From Anaerolineales bacterium UBA2029 (GTDB taxonomy: Bacteria > Chloroflexota > Anaerolineae > Aggregatilineales > Aggregatilineaceae), in contig DDBP01000244.1 of NCBI GenBank assembly GCA_002332795.1, positions 1 to 15,489 on the forward strand: a stretch of DNA of 15,489 nucleotides. Direction: 5' to 3'. Below are positions 7,103 through 12,803 of this stretch, piece after piece. How positions within the stretch are numbered: position 1 is the first letter of the stretch; each line of letters opens with the position of its first letter. The position numbers and the translations under genes are program-made. The notes below the pieces were generated by a model, which searched no databases, was not told the DNA's origin, and saw nothing but the letters and a program-made list of their open reading frames with translations.

Positions 7103-8398
7103 TTACGGCGCGGATGCGCCTTCTGGCAGGGTGGCTACCAGCGACACTTCGGCGAGCATCACCTCATATTCGTGGCCGGAGGCGTAGAACTCCACCTGCC
7201 GGATTGCGCCGGGGCGCTCCCCCTCTGGCCAGTCGGTGAACAGATTCCCCGACTCGTAGGTGTACCAGGCGTCTTTGTTGATCTGCTCGTGCGGCTCCCA
7301 GCAGGAGTCGCAGATGCGCCGTCCGCCCGCAGCGGGCGAATAGTCGGTGTAGAAGCCGTGATACCACACGCGGTCGTTGCCGTCCTGATCGACGTAGGTC
7401 AGCTTGAGCATCACCGGGCATTCGGAGCCAGCAATACCGCAGGCGCTCAGGCTCTGGTGTTGCACACGCATGGTCACGCGCAGGCGCAGAGTCTCGTAGC
7501 CGCGCACATCCAGCCCCTGCGGGCCGTCGCCCAGTACCTGAATGCAACCCGTCTTGGCCGGACCAGGATTGGGCGAGAGACGTTTGATGTGAATGGTGGG
7601 GCGACCGTCTACAGTGGGAAAATCGTAGGTGCCGCCGGGCGCGTTGGGAAAACCCGGATCGGGGGTGTGAGCGCACACCCATTCGGTGGGCCACTCCTGG
7701 TTCTGGCCGAAGGTGCTGTTCGGCAGCAGGTCAATGGGGCCAGGCCCGACGCGAATCTCAGCCGAGTCGGGCACAATCTCACCCTCTACGCCGGTGGCCA
7801 GATGTTGGGCCGTCCCGGCGCGGCTGATCAGCGTGGCACTGCCAGTGCGCGAAGCTACGCGCAGGTAGGCGGGGGTGCTCTCGATCAGGAAATTGCCCTG
7901 TTCGCTGATGCGCGTCGTGCCCAACGGTCCGTCAATTTCGATCTGCAGGTCGCGTTCCAGGCCACCGATGACCCACACTTCCAGGCGACCCAGCACACCA
8001 GACAGGCGGATGACGTAGGGGTTGTCGCTCAGGCTGAAGCGCGGGCGCGTGGCGCTGCGCAGCGTGGCCATGCTGTCGTTGCGCAGGGTAACCGTGGCGA
8101 TGATGTCCCCCGAATAGGGGTCGGAAAAGGCGATGTACCCCTGCGACAGGGTGTCCGTCGTGAGCGTGTTGTTGACGTCAACACTGGCGGAGCTGCGAAT
8201 CGCTTTCTGGTCGGTGGAATTAGGCTCGGCCAGGGCGACCGTACCCTGACCGACGTGCAGGGTGGCGTTGAGCTGCGTGGGCGAATCGAACAGCAGCCAA
8301 TGGGTGAAGCCGACGGTACCCGCGCACAGCAGCACGAAGATGATCAGTCCGCCGATCATGGTCGCCCAGGCCATGCGCTGCGGGTTGGAAGCAAACAT
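7103..8398 (-). CDS. Membrane-anchored FecR-like protein with C-terminal beta-sandwich-like domain
   Basis: A 431-residue protein I do not assign to a named gene. Seen: a short cytoplasmic N-terminus; one strong hydrophobic segment at about residues 13-35; then an outside region whose first half (about 45-220) is beta-rich and resembles FecR-type domains, with a VRVASRTGSATL-like strand pattern near 184-196. After a linker at about 220, the C-terminal half starts LLPNSTF and has a Trp/Tyr/Asp-rich, four-cysteine jelly-roll-like character (CAHTPDPG, CGIAGSEC, CDSCW), similar in feel to carbohydrate-binding sandwiches. There are no catalytic residues I can identify. The start lies 9 bases after the acylphosphatase stop, so the two are probably cotranscribed. 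A role in sensing or binding at the cell surface is inferred. The domain calls rest on composition and strand pattern, so they are tentative. Confidence 0.75.
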   Translation of the reverse strand: MFASNPQRMAWATMIGGLIIFVLLCAGTVGFTHWLLFDSPTQLNATLHVGQGTVALAEPNSTDQKAIRSSASVDVNNTLTTDTLSQGYIAFSDPYSGDIIATVTLRNDSMATLRSATRPRFSLSDNPYVIRLSGVLGRLEVWVIGGLERDLQIEIDGPLGTTRISEQGNFLIESTPAYLRVASRTGSATLISRAGTAQHLATGVEGEIVPDSAEIRVGPGPIDLLPNSTFGQNQEWPTEWVCAHTPDPGFPNAPGGTYDFPTVDGRPTIHIKRLSPNPGPAKTGCIQVLGDGPQGLDVRGYETLRLRVTMRVQHQSLSACGIAGSECPVMLKLTYVDQDGNDRVWYHGFYTDYSPAAGGRRICDSCWEPHEQINKDAWYTYESGNLFTDWPEGERPGAIRQVEFYASGHEYEVMLAEVSLVATLPEGASAP

Positions 8399-8407
8399 AA
8401 GCCCTCG

Positions 8408-8704
8408 TCAGTAGCGGATATGAAAACCGCTGAACTCGCCCGTGGCCTCGCTGTAGGCAATGTCTACATGAGTCACGTGAGCGCCGGGCGGTCCCTGGTG
8501 CAGAAAGATCTCGAACGATGCCAACGCGGAGCGCGGCCCTTCGGCCACGACCTCGACGGTGCCGTCCCAGCGATTGCGCACCCAGCCGGTGAGCCCGCGC
8601 TGCACCGCTTCGCGCTGTGTCGTCGCACGAAAGTAAACGCCCTGCACGTGTCCGTGTACGACAGCGTGCAGGCGGACTTTTTCGTCAGACGGCCTGTCCG
8701 CCAT
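8408..8704 (-). CDS. acyP: Acylphosphatase
   Basis: Hydrolyses acyl phosphates to carboxylate and phosphate; small cytoplasmic enzyme. At 98 residues it has the usual family length. Seen: HGHVQGVYFR, holding the phosphate-binding loop and catalytic Arg (R26), and GWVRNRWDGTVE, holding catalytic Asn (N44); the C-terminus ends in the typical GFHIRY. The frame runs on to an ATG at 8743, but that codon falls inside the -10 hexamer of the promoter; the ATG at 8704 has a perfect AGGAGGAA (8710-8717) 5 bases ahead, so it is the start. The FecR-like gene follows after 9 bases. An acyl-phosphate hydrolase here does not clearly link to the acetate genes at the left end, since ADP-forming acetyl-CoA synthetase releases no free acetyl phosphate. 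Confidence 0.93.
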   Translation of the reverse strand: MADRPSDEKVRLHAVVHGHVQGVYFRATTQREAVQRGLTGWVRNRWDGTVEVVAEGPRSALASFEIFLHQGPPGAHVTHVDIAYSEATGEFSGFHIRY

Positions 8705-8741
8705 GGCTGTTCCTCCTGCCTGTGGTTGACACGGCGTCGCC

Positions 8742-8770
8742 ATTATAACAGGGCGGCGGAGCGCTCACAA
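8742..8770 (-). promoter_or_regulatory. Promoter of acyP and the FecR-like gene
   Basis: Minus-strand TTGTGA (8765-8770), a 17-base spacer and a perfect TATAAT (8742-8747). The predicted transcription start is near 8735, giving a leader of about 31 bases that includes the AGGAGGAA site. The -35 hexamer lies within TTGTGAGCGCTC, a palindrome-centred sequence that resembles a half of the symmetric lac operator. Confidence 0.65.
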
Positions 8771-8830
8771 TGCGCGACGAGCGGTGGGCGCTCAGCCGAC
8801 GGGCAGGGGAAAGAGAAGCGACCGGCAGGC

Positions 8831-9430
8831 TCAGTTGGGCGAGGGAGGTTGTGCGGGCCGCGAACGCAGATCGTCCACGCGACGACGCATGGTGTGGGCG
8901 TCTTCGTCGTGCGGATTGGTCTCGATGGCCCGTGTGAAGGCTTCGTAGGCGGCGTCCCACTCACGCCGATCGACGTAGATCAGGCCCATGTTATAGTGCA
9001 CATTGGGGTAGGCGGCGTCCAGTTCGATCACGCGACGATAGGCGGCCAGCGCCTTTTCCTGGCGATCGCGGGTGGAGGTGATCAGCTTGCCCAGATAGGC
9101 CGCGGCCAGGTTCGACCAGACGGCTGGTTCATGCGGGGCCAGTTCGCTGGCGCGTTCCAGGATGGGCACAGCGCGCCGGTGTTGCCCGGCCAGGATGTAT
9201 GCCCCGCCCAGGTTGACCAGCACGTCTATATCTTCCGGGTGCAGGGCGAAGCAGCGCTCCAGCAGGGGGATGGCGTCGGCTCCATTGCCGCTGCTGAGCA
9301 GGATGGCCGCCTGACGCATCTGACGGCGAAACTGCTCTTCGGAAAGTTGCTGCAGATGGGCGTTCAGGCGTTCGCGTTCGTCTGGTTCGGGGTCATGATC
9401 GGCCTGGGGGCCGTGATCGAGATCGCTCAT
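8831..9430 (-). CDS. TPR-repeat protein
   Basis: A 199-residue soluble protein. Seen: a charged N-terminal stretch rich in Asp, Glu and Pro (1-22); then about four tetratricopeptide repeats at roughly 37-66, 67-100, 103-140 (interrupted by a short KLITSTRD insertion) and 142-175, with the characteristic W/L-G-Y-A-P pattern (for example LVNLGGAYILAGQHRRAV and VHYNMGLIYVDRREWDAA); and a Pro-rich tail. TPR domains bind partner proteins; the partner is unknown. The start was placed at the ATG giving MSDLDHG; an in-frame ATG six codons upstream (9448) is possible but has no better ribosome site (weak AGCAGGA ahead of 9430). It follows the HEAT-repeat gene by 104 bases containing a hairpin, and may be read through from the protease operon. 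Confidence 0.85.
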   Translation of the reverse strand: MSDLDHGPQADHDPEPDERERLNAHLQQLSEEQFRRQMRQAAILLSSGNGADAIPLLERCFALHPEDIDVLVNLGGAYILAGQHRRAVPILERASELAPHEPAVWSNLAAAYLGKLITSTRDRQEKALAAYRRVIELDAAYPNVHYNMGLIYVDRREWDAAYEAFTRAIETNPHDEDAHTMRRRVDDLRSRPAQPPSPN

Positions 9431-9473
9431 GGTCCTGCTGCTCCACACAGACTGACACAGTGTTATGAAAGCA

Positions 9474-9515
9474 GTTCGGGCACACCGCCCGCCTCGGCGA
9501 CAGGATGGCCCGAAC
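9474..9515 (-). terminator. Possible weak terminator or processing hairpin between HEAT and TPR genes
   Basis: A perfect 8-bp inverted repeat GTTCGGGC / GCCCGAAC separated by 26 bases, lying after the HEAT gene stop. The downstream side on the minus strand (TGCTTTCA) has only a poor T run, so termination would be inefficient. Confidence 0.3.
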
Positions 9516-9534
9516 GGTCTGAAGGACAGGACGG

Positions 9535-10641
9535 CTAGAAGACGTCCTCGTCGTCGAAGTAGCCTTCGTCGTCGTCCAGATCGAAGTCGTCTTCGTCCTC
9601 GCCGATGACGTGAAAATGCCGCCAGGAGGACGGGTTGCCGTCTTCGTCAAGCAGGTCTTCTTCGTACTCGCTGAAGTCGAAGAGCGGCCACATGTCCTCG
9701 CCGGAGAGTGTCGCCGAGGCCTGCGCTTCGGCGATGGCCTCGGCCAGCTCGTCGTCTTCCTGCGCATCGGCCAGAGCTGCCAGTTCATTGAGCGCGCGCG
9801 TGGCCTGCTTGCCGCCGATCTCGCCGAGCGCCCAGATGGCCATCTCCTGAATCTCGCGGTCGTCCTCATAGGCCAGTTCGATCAGGCGGGCCAGGGCCGG
9901 GCGAAGCTCCAGTTCACCCGCAGCGCGCGCCGCTTCGTAGCGCATTTCCGGGTGTTCGCTGGAAAGTTCGTCCAGAATCTGGCTGGCCCAGCGCTCGTCG
10001 CAGGAGCGGCCCATGGCGAAGACTGCGCTGACGCGCATGGGCAGTTCGTCGGCGTAGTAGGCCTCGCGGATCATCTCGCTGACGCCGTCGCGCCCGCAGT
10101 TGCCGATGGCTTCCAGCGCGCGGCGGCGCACGTCGAGGTCTTCGCCCCGGTCGCGGTAGAGAGCGAAGAGCAGGTCTTGCAGACGTTCGTTGAGCGCAGC
10201 GGAGAGCTTGCCGAGTTCGCCCTGCAGGACGAACTGTCCGAGCGTCTTCACCGCCGAGGCGCGTACTGACACCGAGGCATCGCTGACGGCGATGCGCATC
10301 AGTTGCTCGATCACCGGGCGCGGGCTGTCTTCCAGCACGCCTTCCATGGCGGCGATGCGCACCTCATCATCGGGGTCATCCAGAGCCGGGTGAATGATGG
10401 CGCTGAAGTCCAGCTCGAAGTTGGTCTCGGCGGTTTCTACCAGGCGCAGGATCAGATTGCGCCGGCGCTCGACGGATAGCTCTGGCCACAGGGCGCGGAA
10501 GCGTTCGAGATACTCGCCTTCCAGGTCGGAAAGCGTGTAGATAGTCTCGGCGGTGAAGGGAGCCGCATCGTCGCGCAGCAAGGCGACGGCGCGCTGAAAG
10601 CGGTCTCTGCGTTCTTCTTCGCTGATGATGCCGTGAATCAT
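9535..10641 (-). CDS. HEAT-repeat protein with acidic C-terminal tail
   Basis: A 368-residue soluble protein of unknown function. Seen: an N-terminal helical region (1-75); about six HEAT/armadillo-like helical repeats, recognisable by their second helices (DDEVRIAAMEGV near 91, SVSVRASAVKTLG near 123, DLDVRRRALEAIG near 168, ELPMRVSAVFAMG near 199, HPEMRYEAARAAGEL near 230, DREIQEMAIWALGEI near 261); and a strongly acidic low-complexity tail (about 347-367, mostly Asp and Glu with Phe/Tyr). Such proteins act as binding scaffolds. It starts 24 bases after the stop of the site-2 protease gene and is surely cotranscribed with it. The ATG at 10641 has a GGCAGGAAG site upstream. No catalytic motif of the bilin-lyase HEAT group is recognised. 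Confidence 0.88.
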   Translation of the reverse strand: MIHGIISEEERRDRFQRAVALLRDDAAPFTAETIYTLSDLEGEYLERFRALWPELSVERRRNLILRLVETAETNFELDFSAIIHPALDDPDDEVRIAAMEGVLEDSPRPVIEQLMRIAVSDASVSVRASAVKTLGQFVLQGELGKLSAALNERLQDLLFALYRDRGEDLDVRRRALEAIGNCGRDGVSEMIREAYYADELPMRVSAVFAMGRSCDERWASQILDELSSEHPEMRYEAARAAGELELRPALARLIELAYEDDREIQEMAIWALGEIGGKQATRALNELAALADAQEDDELAEAIAEAQASATLSGEDMWPLFDFSEYEEDLLDEDGNPSSWRHFHVIGEDEDDFDLDDDEGYFDDEDVF

Positions 10642-10665
10642 GGTTGACGTTGCACTTCCTGCCAG

Positions 10666-12072
10666 CTAGCGAAGTCCTTCGATGTTGATGGGGTTGAAGA
10701 TGTCGTTCAGCACCGTGATGAAGATGATGCCCAACAGGAGCATGACGCCGATGAAGTGGATCAGCCCTTCGCGTTCTGGCTCCATGGGCTTACCGCGGAT
10801 CAATTCGATGACGACGAACAGGATGCGCCCGCCATCCAGGCCAGGGATGGGCAGCAGGTTGGTGATGGCCAGGGCGACGCTGATCAGCGCGGCGAAGAGG
10901 ACGATGGGATACATCTTGCCTTCGTCCAGGCTCTGCTCGAAGACGGGCGCGCCCAGTTGCCCGATGCCGATCGGGCTGACTGGACGGGCCGCTTCTGGTG
11001 CCACATTGCCCTCGACCAGGTCTTGCACGAAGTTGATCATCATTTTGTGCAGGTTCACGAACTGATCCACGCCCGTGCTGAGGGCTTCGTCGAGGGGGAG
11101 GGCGCGGGTATAGGTCTGCTCGTTGCGATTGATGGCCGTCAGACCGATGGCTGCCGGTTCGACGCCGACAATGCCAATGCCGATGCGCACTGTGCCCTCG
11201 TCGTCAAGGCGCGGCGTGACGGGGAGATCGAGGCGCTGCGTGCCGCGCAAGACGGTCACCACGATCTCCTGTCCTTCGTGCGAGCGGGTGTAGTCTTGCA
11301 GTTGCTTGATGCTGGTGACTTCGATGCCGTCCACCGCCACGATGAGGTCTTCCGGCTGGAAACCGGCCTCGTAGGCGGGCATGTCGCTTTCGACTGAGTC
11401 AATGTATACGCGCTCGATCTGCTGATTGGGATCAGCGGCGGCCACCAGCGAAGTTTCGAAGGTACTATTGTCACGCCTGACTTGCAGCGTGACCGCCTGG
11501 TTGGTGTACTGGGCAATGAGGCGGTTGAACTCGTCTGCCGATTCGACGGGAGTGTCGTTGACGGCGAGGATCACATCGCCGGCCTGCAAGCCCGCCTGCT
11601 CTGCTGCCGAGCCGGGCTGCACATCGTAGACGGTCACGTCGGCGCGGGCAAAGGGCTGCCCGACAAGCGCGACGAACACGAACAGCAGAAACGCGGCCAG
11701 GTAGTTGATGCCTGGGCCAGCCGCCATGAAGGCCATGCGTTCCCAGGGCGTCGCCTGGAAGACGCTCTTGGGATTCTTGATGCCGCGTTCCTGGATTTCG
11801 CGCTGATCGCTGGATAGCTCGGCTTCGCTCTTGGGGCGGACGAAGTCTTCACCATAGGGCCGCACGAAGCCGCCGATGGGCAACCAGTTGAGGGTGTAAA
11901 GGGTGCCGCCGCGGGTGAACAACACCTTGGCGCGCGGCGGGAAGCCAATGCCAAACTCCAGCACGGTAATGCCCACCAGTTTGGCGGCAATGAAGTGCCC
12001 CAGCTCGTGCACGATCACCAGGGGAACCAGGACCAGCACGAAGGAAGCCAGTCCCAGCAAGAAGTTGTCCAT
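10666..12072 (-). CDS. rseP: RseP-type site-2 intramembrane metalloprotease
   Basis: A zinc protease that cuts membrane-embedded substrates, in the best-known case an anti-sigma factor. The protein is 468 residues (E. coli RseP 450). Seen: TM1 carrying the zinc-binding HELGH at residues 22-26; the following FGIGFPPR and LNWLPIGGFV segments of the membrane re-entrant region; a TM near 114-138; two tandem PDZ domains at about 146-200 and 223-280 (GSAAEQAGLQAGDVI and AYEAGFQPEDLI); then a TM near 388-410 with the third-ligand motif LDGGR at 412-416; and a last TM near 440-457. Two PDZ domains match the RseP rather than the SpoIVFB type. The ATG at 12072 has GAGGATA upstream on the minus strand. 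It heads a run with the HEAT-repeat protein. No sigma or anti-sigma gene is in the window, so its substrate is unknown. Confidence 0.95.
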   Translation of the reverse strand: MDNFLLGLASFVLVLVPLVIVHELGHFIAAKLVGITVLEFGIGFPPRAKVLFTRGGTLYTLNWLPIGGFVRPYGEDFVRPKSEAELSSDQREIQERGIKNPKSVFQATPWERMAFMAAGPGINYLAAFLLFVFVALVGQPFARADVTVYDVQPGSAAEQAGLQAGDVILAVNDTPVESADEFNRLIAQYTNQAVTLQVRRDNSTFETSLVAAADPNQQIERVYIDSVESDMPAYEAGFQPEDLIVAVDGIEVTSIKQLQDYTRSHEGQEIVVTVLRGTQRLDLPVTPRLDDEGTVRIGIGIVGVEPAAIGLTAINRNEQTYTRALPLDEALSTGVDQFVNLHKMMINFVQDLVEGNVAPEAARPVSPIGIGQLGAPVFEQSLDEGKMYPIVLFAALISVALAITNLLPIPGLDGGRILFVVIELIRGKPMEPEREGLIHFIGVMLLLGIIFITVLNDIFNPINIEGLR

Positions 12073-12106
12073 CCGCCTATCCTCGGTCTAAGCCTGCTCA
12101 AGTAAA

Positions 12107-12131
12107 CGGGGCGTCTTAGCCCCGACGCCCC
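12107..12131 (-). promoter_or_regulatory. Competing hairpins in the rseP leader
   Basis: Two mutually exclusive perfect stems share the same bases: GGGGCGTC (12108-12115) with GACGCCCC (12124-12131), and CGGGGC (12107-12112) with GCCCCG (12119-12124). They lie 35-60 bases upstream of the protease start, inside the predicted leader. On the minus strand the longer stem is followed by GTTTACTT, a poor T run, so attenuation is possible but unproven. They may instead be a dispersed short palindrome. Confidence 0.4.
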
Positions 12132-12192
12132 CGGTTGGTTCTGGTTGAACACGCACACGGTGGGAATGGAAGTGCCATCACTGCTACGCAAG

Positions 12193-12221
12193 ATTATAGT
12201 CGCGGCGTGGGCCGAGGGCAA
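12193..12221 (-). promoter_or_regulatory. Promoter of the rseP operon
   Basis: Minus-strand TTGCCC (12216-12221), a 17-base spacer and a perfect TATAAT (12193-12198). The predicted start is near 12186, about 114 bases ahead of the protease ATG, leaving a leader with room for the competing hairpins. Confidence 0.6.
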
Positions 12222-12277
12222 GGATCACCCAGGGCCAGGCGTGCAACATGCTTGGCAGTTTGCTACCTGCTGTTGCT

Positions 12278-12391
12278 CCTCACTCCCCAAACCCCTTCTC
12301 TCGCGCGACCGCGTCATAGAGCGAGGGGAAGCTCCCGCCTGCCTGGACACTCCCCTTCGCTCGCCGCGCGAAGAAGGGCGAGGGATGAGGG
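12278..12391. repeat. Nested inverted-repeat element
   Basis: Outer arms 12278-12307 and 12365-12391 are imperfect inverted copies (shared core CCTCA-CCC and CTTCT-TCGCGCG when one is reverse-complemented). Inside them, GAGCGAGGGGA (12319-12329) pairs with TCCCCTTCGCTC (12351-12362) with one extra base. The whole could fold into a long hairpin with an internal stem. No coding sequence fits. CT-rich palindromes of this look are, from memory, dispersed in Chloroflexota genomes; copy number was not checked. Confidence 0.5.
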
Positions 12392-12413
12392 ACAGCAAAG
12401 TGCACAACACGCT

Positions 12414-12575
12414 CTAGCGTTCGTCTCCGTTAATCTGATCGTAGAGGTCGCGGGAAGGGAGGCGGGCCGGGTAGCCCTGGAGCAGCCCTTCGTGCGACAA
12501 GGGTTTCCCCTGCCGAGCTACCACTGTGCCCGTCCGGACTCCATCGCGCAGGGCCTGATAGGCCAGGCGGGCCAT
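12414..12575 (-). CDS. Possible small protein or gene remnant, 53 codons, unrecognised
   Basis: An open frame from ATG to TAG in the divergent intergenic region. The translation looks protein-like: MARLAYQALRDGVRTG at the start and PSRDLYDQINGDER at the end, with a central GKPLSHEGLLQGYPARL. About 40 of 53 third positions are G or C, in line with the coding style of neighbours. Against it: no clear Shine-Dalgarno sequence precedes the ATG, an in-frame TGA lies six codons upstream inside the 12584-12600 palindrome, and length alone is not significant at this GC content. It may be a real small gene or the tail of a gene cut off by palindrome insertion. I do not recognise the family. Confidence 0.3.
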   Translation of the reverse strand: MARLAYQALRDGVRTGTVVARQGKPLSHEGLLQGYPARLPSRDLYDQINGDER

Positions 12576-12583
12576 GTGCGCCG

Positions 12584-12607
12584 ACCGGCTTCAAGCCGGT
12601 GTTTTTT
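12584..12607 (+). terminator. Orphan terminator-like hairpin or REP-like palindrome
   Basis: ACCGGCTT-C-AAGCCGGT (12584-12600) forms a compact stem, followed by G and six T (12602-12607), a textbook rho-independent form on the plus strand. No plus-strand gene ends nearby, so either it guards the downstream promoter against antisense read-through or it belongs to a dispersed palindromic family. Confidence 0.45.
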
Positions 12608-12732
12608 GGGCATTCACTTCCGCACCGTTTAGCCCCTGGCCTGGTGAGTGTAACAAGGTGATTCCGGCGTTCACGGCGCGTTCCTGAGTCTGCTCGATTG
12701 TGGTCATTTGTGCACGAATTCGCTCGTAAATA

Positions 12733-12761
12733 TTGACTTTGTGCGCGTTTTGGGGTACGAT
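12733..12761 (+). promoter_or_regulatory. Promoter of the SIS-domain gene, with tandem repeat
   Basis: TTGACT (12733-12738), a 17-base spacer and TACGAT (12756-12761); predicted start near 12768, giving a leader of about 36 bases. Two direct repeats, TTTGTGCACG (12707-12716) and TTTGTGCGCG (12738-12747), are 31 bases apart, about three helical turns, and the second overlaps the end of the -35 hexamer and the spacer: a plausible repressor site pair. CGAATTCG (12715-12722) is a perfect 8-base palindrome between them. Confidence 0.55.
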
Positions 12762-12803
12762 ACAAGCATAAACAGTCTTTTCTCATGCAAAGGTCGCTTG
12801 TTC

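Noticed and set aside
8705..8743. A longer acylphosphatase from the ATG at 8743
   Set aside because: That ATG is part of the TATAAT-G of the promoter, upstream of the predicted transcription start; the internal ATG has a perfect ribosome site.
7172..9538. A 788-codon open frame on the plus strand
   Set aside because: It runs antisense to the FecR-like, acyP and TPR genes and through their intergenic gaps. The minus-strand genes have family motifs, ribosome sites and a promoter; the plus-strand translation is Gly/Arg/Val/His-rich with no recognisable domain. It is an effect of high third-position GC.
12708..12803. A longer SIS protein from a TTG at 12708
   Set aside because: The extension covers the -35 and -10 hexamers and adds a non-homologous stretch ahead of the usual N-terminus.
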